DNA of 64,000 nt from DASZVB01 sp035545855 (GCA_035545855.1 DASZXK010000013.1:19090-83089), one strand, 5' to 3'. Shown: positions 1 to 9,596, counted from the first letter of the stretch. Numbers and translations are program-made. Notes: generated from the sequence alone by a model not told the origin.

Positions 1-382
1 GCGCCTGCGCCACCGCGGCTTTGAAGAGCGACGGCTCGATCGTCGCGACGACCTGCCCCTTCCGCACCTCGGAACCGAAGTCCGCGCTCAGCGACTCGAT
101 GCGCCCGGACACCTGACTGCCGACGCTGACGGTGACGAGCGCGCTCAGCGTACCGCTCGCGGTCACCTTCGCGACGATGAGCCCACGAGCGACCGGCGTG
201 GTTTCGTAGCGTACGGCGGGCTTCGAGGGACGGTTCACGGCCCTCCAGAGTACGAGGGCCGCCGCGGCGAGCGCCGCGACGAGTGCGCCCCAGCGCACGA
301 CGCGCAGCCATTGCCGGCGACGCGGGCGAACGTCTCCCGACGGTGCCGGCCGCGCGACGTCGAGTACCTGGGCGGCCGACAT
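1..382 (-). CDS. Efflux RND/ABC-type periplasmic adaptor (HlyD/MacA-like membrane fusion protein), 3' part outside window
   Basis: Only the first 127 codons are inside the window; the gene runs leftward off the edge. The start is the ATG complementary to 380-382. The protein has a basic N-terminus, one membrane segment at about residues 32-47, then the start of a biotinyl-lipoyl-like barrel around residues 84-118 with the typical VSGRIESL and V(R/K)KGQVVATIEP motifs seen in HlyD/MacA-type adaptors. Such proteins bridge an inner-membrane pump to an outer-membrane channel in the periplasm. Which pump it serves cannot be seen, because its partners lie outside. The family call is confident from the motif pair; the transporter class (RND or ABC) is open. 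Confidence 0.8.
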   Translation of the reverse strand, partial: MSAAQVLDVARPAPSGDVRPRRRQWLRVVRWGALVAALAAAALVLWRAVNRPSKPAVRYETTPVARGLIVAKVTASGTLSALVTVSVGSQVSGRIESLSADFGSEVRKGQVVATIEPSLFKAAVAQA

Positions 383-777
383 GACGATCGGAGCGTCAGC
401 AAGGATCGTGCCCCCGGAGCGCATCCACGCGGAGCAGCCGCGGATTTCGGCTCCCCCGCTCCCGCCGCTCGAGGAAGCTCGCGACGGCGTCGTCGAGCGT
501 CGCGAGTGCCGCTCCGGAGGGGCGCAGAGTTTGCGATTCGTCGCAGGGGGCGCACGGGAACCGGGGCCGCGGCCCCGCGAGCGCGACCCGTTTCTCGGGT
601 GCGTGTCTCGTGCGGGTGCGCGCGAGCGGCTGGCACGGGCGCTGCAGCGCTGGCGACAGCACCCGGGGAGACGGACGGGCAGAGACCCCGCGCACCTCGA
701 GCAGGAGCACGCCAGATGTTCGACCGAGAACCCGTCGGTGCCCTCGCACCGGCTCGGATGACGCCCGAGAGGTCGTG
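383..777. other. Intergenic region, divergent promoters expected
   Basis: About 395 bases between the divergent adaptor gene and the esterase gene. All frames here give Arg/Pro/Ala-rich translations with no recognisable domain, so I see no gene. No convincing palindrome or -35/-10 pair stands out. Confidence 0.5.
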
Positions 778-1884
778 ATGTCGTCGCTCCGCGCGCTCGC
801 GGTGGCCCTCGTGGCCTGCGTCGGCACCCCGGCCGACGGCGACGAGGCGCGGTACTCTCGCAGCCGTTCCTCCCCGTCCGAGCTCTTCGAAGTTCCGTCG
901 GCGGCAGCGGCCACTGGCCCAGGCTTCCGGATCGTGGGCCGGACGAGCGGCACCCAATCTCCCCGGTTCCAGTGGTCAGGAGTCAGCATCGACGCTCGCT
1001 TCCGGGGTCGGTCCATAGTCGCGGATCTGGATGCCGGCGAGGACGGCTGGTTCCAGGTGGTCGTGGACGGAAAACCGCTGTCGCGAATCGGAGGGGTCGG
1101 GGGACGCCGGAAGTACCGCCTCGCGGAAGATCTCTCGCTCGGGATGCACGAAGTCGTCTTGTGGCGGCTCACCGAGCCCGACGACGAGGCGCCTTCGACC
1201 TTCTACGGCCTGTCCGCGCCCGGGGGCCGGCTCCTCTCGCCTCCGGTGCACGCTCACGCCCTCGAGGTGATCGGGGACTCCATCACGTGCGGCTACGGCG
1301 CGGAAGACGTCGACCCGTGCCGGTTCCGTTACACGACGGAGAACAACTACGCGGCGTACGCGTCGGTGGCGGCTCGCGCCGTCGACGCGGATCTGCACAC
1401 GGAGTGCTGGTCCGGAAAGGGCATGTTTCGCAACTACGACGGCTCGACCGACGAAGCGATGCCGGCACTGTTCGCTCGCGCTCTCCCGACCGACCCGAAG
1501 AGCCGCTGGGACTTCTCGTTCGTTCCGGACGCCGTGATCGTCAATCTGGGCACCAGCGACTTCCACAAGGGAGATCCGGGTAGACGGTTCGTGACCGCCT
1601 ACGAGCGCTTCGTCTCCCAGCTCCGAGAACGCTATCCGCAGGCGTACCTGTTCGTCCTGATCGGCCCGATGCTCACCGGGCAGAGCCTCCAGCGCGCCCG
1701 TGAGTATCTCGACGAGGTCGTCCACGATCGGCAGACGCGCGGAGACGCCCGGATTCGTCACATTCGCGTGCCTCCGCAGGAACCGAGGAACGGCCTTGGC
1801 TGCTATCGCCACCCCACCGTGGAAACGCACCGCCTGATGGGCGAAGACCTCGCGGCCGAGATGCGCGCCGTGCTCCGCTGGTGA
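778..1884 (+). CDS. Secreted SGNH/GDSL hydrolase, carbohydrate esterase family 2-like
   Basis: 368-residue protein. The start at ATG 778 is chosen because GAGAGG lies just upstream and a short hydrophobic leader (SSLRALAVALVACVG) follows; a longer frame upstream is Arg-rich and looks non-coding. The N-terminal half (about residues 45-165) looks like the jelly-roll domain that precedes the hydrolase in CE2 esterases. The SGNH domain starts with GDSITCGYG (block I Ser), has GTSDFHKG as a block III-like segment, and ends with HPTVETH carrying the likely catalytic His. Family knowledge suggests deacetylation of polysaccharide, with a Ser-His dyad in CE2. The substrate is not evident from the neighbours. 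Export or lipidation through the Cys near residue 14 is plausible but not certain. Confidence 0.8.
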   Translation: MSSLRALAVALVACVGTPADGDEARYSRSRSSPSELFEVPSAAAATGPGFRIVGRTSGTQSPRFQWSGVSIDARFRGRSIVADLDAGEDGWFQVVVDGKPLSRIGGVGGRRKYRLAEDLSLGMHEVVLWRLTEPDDEAPSTFYGLSAPGGRLLSPPVHAHALEVIGDSITCGYGAEDVDPCRFRYTTENNYAAYASVAARAVDADLHTECWSGKGMFRNYDGSTDEAMPALFARALPTDPKSRWDFSFVPDAVIVNLGTSDFHKGDPGRRFVTAYERFVSQLRERYPQAYLFVLIGPMLTGQSLQRAREYLDEVVHDRQTRGDARIRHIRVPPQEPRNGLGCYRHPTVETHRLMGEDLAAEMRAVLRW

Positions 1885-1930
1885 AGAGCACGGCGGCGGA
1901 CGGTGGAGACCGAGTGCGTCCGTCTCGCGA

Positions 1931-3001
1931 TCAGTCGACCGCGGAAACTCCGCTGCTCAGGGGCGCGCAGACGAACCAGTCGGGCGGCGGCGGCGCGCTC
2001 GACGGCATGGTCACCTCGTTCGCCGGCTCGCCGACGGCGCCGGCGGTCGGGACGCCGGCGAGCACCGCACCCCCTCCTTCCAGATGACCGCGGAGAGCGT
2101 CCTCCAACCCTCGCGAGAACTCCTCCATCCCGCGGAAGCGTGCGTCCCGCGACTTCGCCAGCGCGCGCTCGAACACGCCGTCGAGCGCCGACCCGAGGCC
2201 GCGGAGCAGCATGGAGACGGGGGGCAAGGACGCGCTGCGGACGCGGTTCAGCGTGGCGGCCACGTCGCGTCCGGCGAACGGCCGCTGGCGCGTGAGCATT
2301 TCGTAGAGCACGAGGGCGAGCGCGTACTGGTCCGTGCGCGCGTCGACGAGGTCGTTGCAGCCGTTTGCCTGCTCGGGGGCCATGTACTCCGGCGTCCCGA
2401 GCAAGCCTTCACCCGCGGACTCCGGGACGTCGGAGTCGAGCTCCTTGGAGATGCCGAAATCCAGCAACTTCGCGTGGACCCGTCCGTCCTCATCCGTGCA
2501 GAGGAAGATGTTCGCCGGTTTGACGTCGCGATGAACGATCGCTCGAGCGTGGGCAGCCGCGAGCGCCTCGCCGATCTGGCCGGCGATGCGGACGCAGTCA
2601 CCGAGAGGCATCGGCCCGCGGCGGATGCGATCTCGAAGAGGCTCGCCCTCGAGGAACTCGAGCACCAGGAACGGCAGACCAGAATCCGTCCAGCCGTCGT
2701 CTTTGAGGCGCACGACGTGCGGGTGCTCGACCCGCCTCAGCATGTCGGCCTCGGCGCAGAATCGCGCTCGGACCTCCGGATCGAACGCAAACGCGCTTGC
2801 CAGCAGCTTCACGACGACCGGCTTCCCCGAATCCGCGTCCTGTCCCGCGAACACGGTCGAGGTGCCGCCCTCGTCCAGCTTCTCGACGATCCGATACTTC
2901 CCGCCGACGAGGCGCCCGATCCACTCGGCGCTGCGCGGGGTCTCCGTCGGGCCCGTGTGTGACGCCAGCGTCTCGGCGCGATCGAAGGCTTCGGCGTTCA
3001 T
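1931..3001 (-). CDS. Hanks-type Ser/Thr protein kinase, cytoplasmic
   Basis: 356 residues from the ATG at 3001, preceded by AGAGG at a workable distance; a start six codons earlier is possible. A complete kinase domain spans about residues 35-300: glycine loop LDEGGTST, ATP-binding Lys65 in VVVKLL, catalytic loop HRDVKPAN (157-164), DFG at 181-183 and GTPEYMAPEQ in the activation segment. All catalytic residues are present. No membrane segment or sensor domain is visible; the C-terminal 50 residues are Gly/Pro-rich and disordered-looking. It probably phosphorylates Ser/Thr on cytoplasmic proteins. It lies just upstream, on the same strand, of nothing it could form an operon with except the hybrid kinase 108 bp behind it. 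Confidence 0.9.
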   Translation of the reverse strand: MNAEAFDRAETLASHTGPTETPRSAEWIGRLVGGKYRIVEKLDEGGTSTVFAGQDADSGKPVVVKLLASAFAFDPEVRARFCAEADMLRRVEHPHVVRLKDDGWTDSGLPFLVLEFLEGEPLRDRIRRGPMPLGDCVRIAGQIGEALAAAHARAIVHRDVKPANIFLCTDEDGRVHAKLLDFGISKELDSDVPESAGEGLLGTPEYMAPEQANGCNDLVDARTDQYALALVLYEMLTRQRPFAGRDVAATLNRVRSASLPPVSMLLRGLGSALDGVFERALAKSRDARFRGMEEFSRGLEDALRGHLEGGGAVLAGVPTAGAVGEPANEVTMPSSAPPPPDWFVCAPLSSGVSAVD

Positions 3002-3109
3002 GGCCGTTCGCCTCTGCAACTTCGGTGCCGGTCCGTTTGCTCGGCGCGCAGCGGAATCGCTCCCCGACGGAGGCGCACGGATTGCGCAACCGGCGCTGGC
3101 GGCGCCGCC

Positions 3110-5497
3110 CTAGTCCGGGGGCGAGGTCGCGAACACCCCCGCCAGCACCTCGAGGAGCTCTTCGACTCTCACGGGCTTCGTGAGGTAGTGATTGAAGCCG
3201 GCTCGCGTCCCGCGCTCGCGATCGCGCGCGGTGGCCGCTGCGGTGAGCGCGATGACGGGAATGTGACGCGTCTCGGGCAGGCTCCGAAGCACCTCGAGCG
3301 CCTCCAGGCCGCTCATGCCCGGCAAATTGATGTCCATCAGGACGACGTCCGGACGGAGGCTCTTCGCCGTCGTCACGCCCTCCTCGGCCGTCGGAGCCGT
3401 CGTGAGGGTGACGCCGTCGACGCTTCCGAGGAGGTCGCGCATGAAAGCCACGTTGGCGGGGTTGTCCTCGACGTAGAGTACCCTGCGCTCGCGGGCCCCG
3501 ACGAGATCCACGTCACGCGCACGGGTACTCGGGGGAGGCGCGGCCGGCCTGCCCGACTCGTCCACGGGAAGGTCCACCCAGAACGCGGACCCCTCGCCCG
3601 GGGTGCTCCGGAACCCGACGCTTCCGCGCATCAGTTCCGCGAGGCGCTTGGTGATGACGAGCCCGATTCCCGTTCCCTGGATGGGGCCGGCTTCTTGCCC
3701 TGCTCGCTGAAACGGTTGAAACAGCACGCTCTGCTTCTCGAAGGGGATGCCCATTCCGGAGTCCTCGACCAGGATCCGGACGTGCCCCGGGTCCGGGACG
3801 GACACCTCGAATACGACGCGCCCGCCATGGTCCCGGTTGTACTTGATGGCGTTCGAGCCGAGGTTCATGAGGATCTGGATGAAGCGAACGCGATCGACCT
3901 TCGCCATCGCCAGGGCCGGCGGTAGCGGCCTCGTTTCGAGCGCGATTCCGCGGCGAGCCGCGATGGGCCCAAGCGAGCTCGTCACCTCGGCGAGCACGTC
4001 CGAGACATCGACGGGCTCCGTCGAAACGGAGACGCGACCCGACTCGATCCGGGCGAGGTCCAGGATGTCGTCGATCAGGCGGAGCAGGTGTTCGGCGCTG
4101 CCGAGGATCTGCCGGACCCGATCCAGGTTCCGCTCGGACAGAGGCTCCTTCCGGTCGCGCTGAAGGAGCTGCGCGAATCCCAGGATCGAGTTCATGGGCG
4201 TTCTGAGCTCGTGACTCATGGACGACAGGAAGTCGCTCTTCGCCTCGCTGGCGGCCTCCGCGTCACGGCGGGCGACGCGAAGCTCCTCGCTTCGCTTCTC
4301 GTCTTCGGTGACGTCCCAGACGACCTCGACGACACCGCCTTCGGGCGTCGGCTGGCTGAAGAAACGAAGGCTCCGCCCGTCCGCCATGCGAACGTCGATC
4401 GTTCGCGGTCGCTCCCGTCGGCCGCTCGAGCATTGTCGCCTGAAAGCGTCCCGATCGACCCCGGCGGGTAGCGCGGCTCCCGGAAGCCATCCATCCAGAA
4501 GGTCCTCGTGGGTCGATCCGAGCAGCGGCCCCTGTGTGGACGGGAACAGACGGCGATAGACGCTGTTACAAAGCACCATCCGGTCGTCGGCGTCGAACAG
4601 CGCGACGGCGTCCTGCATGCTCTCCACGGCGCTCGCGAGGCGATCGGCGACGAGCCTGGCCGCTGCCTCCGCTTGTCTTCGCTCCGTCGTGTCCCGGATC
4701 GCGGCGGAGACCGTCATTCCGCGGTCCGTGCGAAGGGGACTCAAGCTCACCTCGATGGGGACCTCCGTGCCGTCCTTCCGGCGGCCGAAGAGCTCCAGGC
4801 CGTCGCGCATCGGTCGAGCCGTGGGGCCGGTGAAGAAGGCCGCGACGTGGCCGCGGTGCACGTCCCGAAATCGCTCGGGCACGAGCAGGTCCATCGGCCT
4901 GCCGAGGAGTTCCGCACGAGCGTAGCCGAACAAGGATTCGGCCCTCGTGTTGACCAGCTCGATCGACCCGCCTTCCGTGACGACGACGATGGCGTCCGGG
5001 GCCGTGTCGAGGAGCTGCGCGAACCGCCTCTCGGAGCGAACGACGAGCTGCTGGACGGTCTCGTCGTGGCGCGCTTCTCGCTCTCTCAGCTGCACGAGAT
5101 CCGTCACGTCCTCGACGCAGTGGATGATGTACTCCACGCTTCCGTCATCGGTCAGGACGGGCGAATTGACGGGGCTCCAGTGACGCTCCTCGAAGCCTCC
5201 GCCCTCGGACTCCGGTCGCCGGATGTCGTACTTCTGGATCTCCATCCTGTCCGGGCGCCGATGCGAGAGGACTCGCTCGAGGGAGGCACGGAGCTTCGCC
5301 ACGCCGTCCGCCGCGGGATCGTCCGGATTGTCCGGGAAGACCTCGAAGAGAGGTCGCTCGACGATGTCCTCTCGTCGAGTCATGGTCGCGCGGAGGTACG
5401 CGTCACTCACGCCGACGATGGTGAGATCGGGCGAGAGGACCAGGTAGCATCCGGGGGCGGCCTGGAACAGACGACGGAAGTCCGGTGACGCTCTCAC
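3110..5497 (-). CDS. Soluble hybrid sensor histidine kinase, three PAS domains plus receiver
   Basis: 795 residues, GTG start at 5497 without a clear Shine-Dalgarno. Order: PAS (about 5-125), PAS/PAC (about 150-275, ending in RDTTERRQAE), PAS (about 285-400), HisKA with HELRTPMNSILGF (His429), HATPase with SNAIKYN, DSGMGI and GTGIGL boxes, and a C-terminal receiver with the acceptor Asp in LMDINLPGMSG (about residue 722) and YLTKP. No membrane segment, so the input is probably a cytoplasmic ligand, redox or oxygen signal read by a PAS domain. No partner regulator lies alongside, and no Hpt domain is present, so downstream transfer is to an unlinked protein. Confidence 0.92.
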   Translation of the reverse strand: MRASPDFRRLFQAAPGCYLVLSPDLTIVGVSDAYLRATMTRREDIVERPLFEVFPDNPDDPAADGVAKLRASLERVLSHRRPDRMEIQKYDIRRPESEGGGFEERHWSPVNSPVLTDDGSVEYIIHCVEDVTDLVQLREREARHDETVQQLVVRSERRFAQLLDTAPDAIVVVTEGGSIELVNTRAESLFGYARAELLGRPMDLLVPERFRDVHRGHVAAFFTGPTARPMRDGLELFGRRKDGTEVPIEVSLSPLRTDRGMTVSAAIRDTTERRQAEAAARLVADRLASAVESMQDAVALFDADDRMVLCNSVYRRLFPSTQGPLLGSTHEDLLDGWLPGAALPAGVDRDAFRRQCSSGRRERPRTIDVRMADGRSLRFFSQPTPEGGVVEVVWDVTEDEKRSEELRVARRDAEAASEAKSDFLSSMSHELRTPMNSILGFAQLLQRDRKEPLSERNLDRVRQILGSAEHLLRLIDDILDLARIESGRVSVSTEPVDVSDVLAEVTSSLGPIAARRGIALETRPLPPALAMAKVDRVRFIQILMNLGSNAIKYNRDHGGRVVFEVSVPDPGHVRILVEDSGMGIPFEKQSVLFQPFQRAGQEAGPIQGTGIGLVITKRLAELMRGSVGFRSTPGEGSAFWVDLPVDESGRPAAPPPSTRARDVDLVGARERRVLYVEDNPANVAFMRDLLGSVDGVTLTTAPTAEEGVTTAKSLRPDVVLMDINLPGMSGLEALEVLRSLPETRHIPVIALTAAATARDRERGTRAGFNHYLTKPVRVEELLEVLAGVFATSPPD

Positions 5498-5693
5498 GAT
5501 GTTTTCGGCTCGGCCGGGCGACGCTCAGCTCTCGATACCACGGGTAGTGACCGAACGTGCGCCATCGCGCGCGGACGTTTTTGTGGCCAGGGGGATGGAC
5601 GCACGCGCTGCGCACGCGACCGAGCAGGGGGCGCGCGGTCGCAGATCTTGCGCGGGACGAACGCCGGCGCGTCGATGAACCGTCTGGCGAGCC

Positions 5694-8159
5694 CTACCTG
5701 GACGACAGGGGGAGTTCGTAGAGCGCGCTCCCCTTTCCCTGGGGAGCGTCGCCGACGAAGTAGACCGTCGATGCCTCCGCGGCCAGGGACGTGAGCGGCG
5801 TCTTTCGTCGCGCGACGAGCTCCGGAGCGGCGTTACCGTCGGCATCGGCGGCGACCCTCCACACTTCGGCGGGATGCTCGCCTTCGATCCAGTAGAGGAA
5901 GCCCGCGTCGAGGGCGAGCGAGCGCGGGTGCCGCCGGCGCTTCGAGAGAGCCTTCAGTTTGCCGCTCTTCCTGTCGAGCGACAGGACTCGGACGTCCTGC
6001 GCGAAGTAGAGCCGGTCTCGATCCATCTGGAGCTCGTCCGGACAGAGGGCGTCGAAGGACTCGCTCGTGCAGCGTCCGTGCGAGCACTCGACGCGCGAGA
6101 GGGGCTTCCCGGCGTCGCAGCAATACGTGCCCTCGCGATCGGCCGTGAAGGTGCGGGGCCAGACGTTGCACTCGAACGTCCGGGGCTTTTCCTTTTCCCC
6201 CAGCGCCTCGAGGGAGACGGAGAAGATGCGACGAAGCGCGGCGGGCGGCGCCGCGCGGTCCCGTGCCCCACCCGCCGACGATCGTTCCGCACGGTTCGAC
6301 CACGACACGGTCCCGTCCGATGCGACGACGAGGGGCGTATCGCTCGCCAGCGGCCCGGCGATCCGGCGGGGGGTCGCCTTCGCGTCGTCGAGCGGTCGCG
6401 CGAACACGCCGTGGTCGGCCGAGACCCAGACGACGCGGCCGCCACCGACGGCGAGTGCCGTCACGCCGGCGACGTTCGATACGACGGACCCGTGCGTGCC
6501 GTCGGGTGCGGCGCGTTCGACCTCGTCGCCTCGCGCGCCCCGGAAGTAGGCGACGCCGTGGTCGACGGCGAGGACGCCCGCCGAGACCGCGTTCGCGAGG
6601 ACGGTGGGAACGCAGAGGCCGTCCTCGCACGGGGTGCTGCCGCAGGCGGCGCCGCACCGCCCGCAGTTCGAGGCGTCGCTCGAAAGTGCCGTCTCGCAGC
6701 CGTTCGACGGAGAGCGGTCGCAGTCGCCGAAGCCGGCGCGGCACGTGCTCTCGCACCGGGAGGCCACGCACCGGACCTGCTTCGCGCCGTTCTCGCTGCA
6801 CGACGCGCCGCAGGCGCCGCAGTTCTTCTGGTCCGTGGCGAGGTCCGTCTCGCAGCCGTCGGACGGCTCGTGGTTGCAGTCTCCGAGGTGCGGCGCGCAG
6901 CTCGCCGCCCGGCACGCGCGATCTTCGCAGGACGCTCCGGGGCCGCAGGCGGTCCCGCACGCGCCGCAATTCGCCGCGTCCCGGCGGAGATCCGTCTCGC
7001 AGCCGTCCGTGCGGGCGCCGTTGCAGTCGGCGAACCCGGCGGGGCACTCCAGGGGCCTCCGGAACCATCGGTAAGCCCCGGCCGCCACCCCGCCGAGCGT
7101 CGCAACGACGAGGAACGCGACCAACGCGCGTCCGGTGCGTCGAGCGCCGGCCGGAGGGGGCTTCGATGACTCGAGCGCACCGGCCGACGGCGATCCCGCG
7201 CCGGAGCCCGCGCCGGGCTCGGGCGGCTCGGCCGGGGGAGCCGCGTTCGCGGCCGCCTTCAGGCGAGCCCAGAAGTCCGAGAGGACCCCGGGGCGCTCGA
7301 ACTGGTCGATGGCGAGCGCCTCCGCGAAGAGGCCCTCCACTTCCGGCGAAACGTGGGCGCCGCGGCGGTTCGGCGTCGGTCGGTCGTCGCGGTTCGTCGT
7401 CGCCGCGCGGAGCTCCGCGTCCGTGATCCCGCGGAGCGGCGGGGCGAGCGTGAGCATCTCCACGAGCATCAGCGCGAGCGTGTAGATGTCGGTGTTCTCG
7501 GAGAGCTCGCCGTACGCCTCTCGGTCGTAGTGCTCGGGCGCGGCGTAGTCGGGGCTTCGCGCGAGCAACGTTCCGTCGACTCGTTGCAGGCGCAGCGCCT
7601 CGGTGCGCGCCACTTCCTTCGCGAAACCGAAGTCGATGAGCTTCGCGCGCGGGGGCCTGTCCGGTCCGGAGATCTCCAGGAACACGTTCCGCGGGTTCAC
7701 GTCCCGGTGGACGATGCCCGCTTCGTGGCAGACGGACAGCGCGCGCGCCACCGGCTCGAGCAGCTCGATCGCTTCCCCGAGCGTGTACGGACGGCCGTCC
7801 ATCGCGCGGCGCTCCAGCTCTTCGACGAGCGGATGCCCCTCGAGCCAATCCACGACGATGTACGGACGCTCGGCTCCGTCTCCCGGACAGACGACGCGGC
7901 CGTGGTCGAGGGCGCGGAGGATGTCGTCCGAGCGGAGCTGACTCAGGATCTGCGCCTCCCGCAGGAACATCTGCTCGAGCGTCGGGCGAACGGCATCTTC
8001 CACGAGCTCCGGGCGGAGCACCTTGATGGCGACGCTGCTCTTCAGCGCATCGTGCTCTCCGCGATAGATGAGCGCGACGCCACCCGCCGTCGACAGCTCG
8101 CGCACGACGTAGCGCCCGAGGTGCTGGCCGACGAGCCCGAGTGGATCGGCGTAGGGCAT
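5694..8159 (-). CDS. Membrane Ser/Thr kinase with extracytoplasmic cysteine repeats and propeller-like domain
   Basis: 821 residues from the ATG at 8159 (AAAGGA upstream); longer starts give an Arg-rich stretch. Kinase domain about 15-300: Lys46 in VAIKVL, catalytic loop HRDVNPRN (151-158) in which the usual Lys is Asn, DFG at 176-178. An Ala/Pro/Gly-rich linker leads to a membrane segment (about 343-362). Outside lie three copies of a repeat of the form G-x2-DC-x6-GCET-x-L-x2-D-x2-NCG-x-CG-x3-C (about 365-515), then some 300 residues with repeated VVWVSADHG- and LYFAQD-like strands suggesting a beta-propeller. The architecture is that of a receptor kinase sensing something in the envelope. 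The Lys-to-Asn change may lower activity but similar variants occur in myxobacterial kinases. Confidence 0.88.
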   Translation of the reverse strand: MPYADPLGLVGQHLGRYVVRELSTAGGVALIYRGEHDALKSSVAIKVLRPELVEDAVRPTLEQMFLREAQILSQLRSDDILRALDHGRVVCPGDGAERPYIVVDWLEGHPLVEELERRAMDGRPYTLGEAIELLEPVARALSVCHEAGIVHRDVNPRNVFLEISGPDRPPRAKLIDFGFAKEVARTEALRLQRVDGTLLARSPDYAAPEHYDREAYGELSENTDIYTLALMLVEMLTLAPPLRGITDAELRAATTNRDDRPTPNRRGAHVSPEVEGLFAEALAIDQFERPGVLSDFWARLKAAANAAPPAEPPEPGAGSGAGSPSAGALESSKPPPAGARRTGRALVAFLVVATLGGVAAGAYRWFRRPLECPAGFADCNGARTDGCETDLRRDAANCGACGTACGPGASCEDRACRAASCAPHLGDCNHEPSDGCETDLATDQKNCGACGASCSENGAKQVRCVASRCESTCRAGFGDCDRSPSNGCETALSSDASNCGRCGAACGSTPCEDGLCVPTVLANAVSAGVLAVDHGVAYFRGARGDEVERAAPDGTHGSVVSNVAGVTALAVGGGRVVWVSADHGVFARPLDDAKATPRRIAGPLASDTPLVVASDGTVSWSNRAERSSAGGARDRAAPPAALRRIFSVSLEALGEKEKPRTFECNVWPRTFTADREGTYCCDAGKPLSRVECSHGRCTSESFDALCPDELQMDRDRLYFAQDVRVLSLDRKSGKLKALSKRRRHPRSLALDAGFLYWIEGEHPAEVWRVAADADGNAAPELVARRKTPLTSLAAEASTVYFVGDAPQGKGSALYELPLSSR

Positions 8160-8579
8160 CTTCCGGCGATCCTTTCGTACGCGATGTCGGACCGCAACCA
8201 TCCGCCCGCCCTCGGCCTGAAACGCCGTCGCGGCGGCCGTTCCCACATCTCGGGATGTCCGCCGTCGGCACCCGACCGCCCGGCGACTTCGCGGGCTCCG
8301 AGCTGGCACGCGCGCCCGAGCAGTACGCGCACGAGCGCGACGGAGCCGCGTACGAGGATCTTCCCGAGCCCGGACGAAAGCGGCATTTGCCGAGACTCTG
8401 GCTTTCCGCAGCCGGCGTTTACGACACGATGCCGCGTTTCGACGGATGACCGTCGGCTTGGACCCCTGGCGCGTGATTCGCGTGGGACATACGCTCCGGG
8501 TCCGTCGAGGCGAGCGAACCCTCCGCGAGCAAAGCTCGAATCGACGGCCGCGCTCGCGCGAGCGACCCTAGGAGCACCC
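8160..8579. other. Intergenic region between divergent kinase and superoxide dismutase genes
   Basis: About 420 bases with no believable gene in either strand. It must hold promoters for both flanking genes. A weak sigma54-like match lies at 8467-8482, but it deviates in three consensus positions and I do not annotate it. Confidence 0.5.
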
Positions 8580-9380
8580 ATGTCGGATCACTCGAAAGTC
8601 CTCACGCGACGCGACGCCCTCGTCGCGCTCGCCTCCAGCACCACGACACTCGTCGGATGCGCGCACCCCGCTCTCGCCAAGAGCGCTCCGCCCGCGCCGG
8701 TCGGACCGATCGCCGAGCGGCCAGCGAGCGCCCAGCCGGCGTCCTCGACGCCGTCTCCTCCCGCGCTCGCGGGCGGGCACACCGTCGTTCCGCTTCCTTT
8801 CAAGTCCACCGCCCTCAACGGCATTTCCGAGAAGATGATCGTGTCCCACCACGACAACAACTACGCGGGCGCCGTGAAGAACCTGAACAAGGTCGAGCAG
8901 GAGCTTTCGCAGATCACCGCCGACACGCCGGCGTTCGTCGTCGCAGGCCTCCGGCAGAGCGAGCTCACGTTTCGCAACTCGAAGACCCTTCACGAGGCGT
9001 ACTTCGGAAACCTCGGCGGCGACGGAAAGCGTTCCGGGACGATCGAACGAGCACTGACGGAGGCGTACGGCACGTCGGCGCGCTGGGAGGAGCATTTCCG
9101 CGCCACGGGCGCCGGGCTGGGTGGCGGTAGCGGCTGGGTGATCCTCGCGCTCGAGCTCGACACGGCGGCACTTCGAACCTGCTGGTCGGGGAATCACACG
9201 CAGGTGCCAGCGGCCGCCGTTCCCCTGCTCGTGATGGACATGTACGAGCACGCGTATCAGATGGACTTCGGCGCCGCGGCCGCGAAGTACATCGAGGCAT
9301 TCTTCGGGAACGTCCGCTGGGACGAAGTCAATCGGCGGTACGAGCGTGCCTCGGCCGCGGCGAAGGCGCTCCGAGGCTGA
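8580..9380 (+). CDS. Exported lipoprotein Fe/Mn superoxide dismutase
   Basis: 266 residues, ATG 8580 preceded by TAGGAG. The N-terminus reads LTRRDALVALASS then TTLVGC (Cys27): a twin-arginine-like leader ending in a lipobox, followed by a Pro/Ala linker to about residue 66. The Fe/Mn-SOD domain covers about 67-266. By hand alignment the metal ligands are His90, His138 (TLHEAYF), Asp220 and His224 (DMYEHAY), all present; GGGSGWV is also typical. It should dismutate superoxide at the cell surface or periplasm. The residues matching the usual gateway His30 and Tyr34 are Asn94 and Ala98, and His206 sits near where Gln/His146 is expected. No cofactor choice can be read with certainty. Confidence 0.85.
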   Translation: MSDHSKVLTRRDALVALASSTTTLVGCAHPALAKSAPPAPVGPIAERPASAQPASSTPSPPALAGGHTVVPLPFKSTALNGISEKMIVSHHDNNYAGAVKNLNKVEQELSQITADTPAFVVAGLRQSELTFRNSKTLHEAYFGNLGGDGKRSGTIERALTEAYGTSARWEEHFRATGAGLGGGSGWVILALELDTAALRTCWSGNHTQVPAAAVPLLVMDMYEHAYQMDFGAAAAKYIEAFFGNVRWDEVNRRYERASAAAKALRG

Positions 9381-9382
9381 CG

Positions 9383-9401
9383 CCGGCGGAGCCCGCGCCG
9401 G
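9383..9401 (+). terminator. Probable stem-loop terminator after the superoxide dismutase
   Basis: CCGGCG (9383-9388) pairs with CGCCGG (9396-9401) across a 7-nt loop, starting two bases after the stop codon and followed by GTTT. The T run is short, so this is moderate evidence. Confidence 0.45.
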
Positions 9402-9596
9402 GTTTGCCATTGCCTCCGAGGGAATCGTGAGGCCGCGCGCCGTCCCGATGCTGGTGGGCAACGGAAGAAAGCCGTGTCCAGAACGCGCGAGGATGAACGG
9501 ACTCGGAAAATTGCCGGGTCCGCCGCGGCGCGTGACCGGGCGCCGCGTGTGGCGACGTCACCTCGGGCGTGTCACGGTGGGAGTGCGGAGGCGAAC

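Noticed and set aside
8467..8482. TGGCGCG-TGAT-TCGCG as a sigma54 promoter of the superoxide dismutase gene
   Set aside because: GG/GC spacing fits, but three key positions differ and it is about 100 bp from the start; such matches are not rare in GC-rich DNA.
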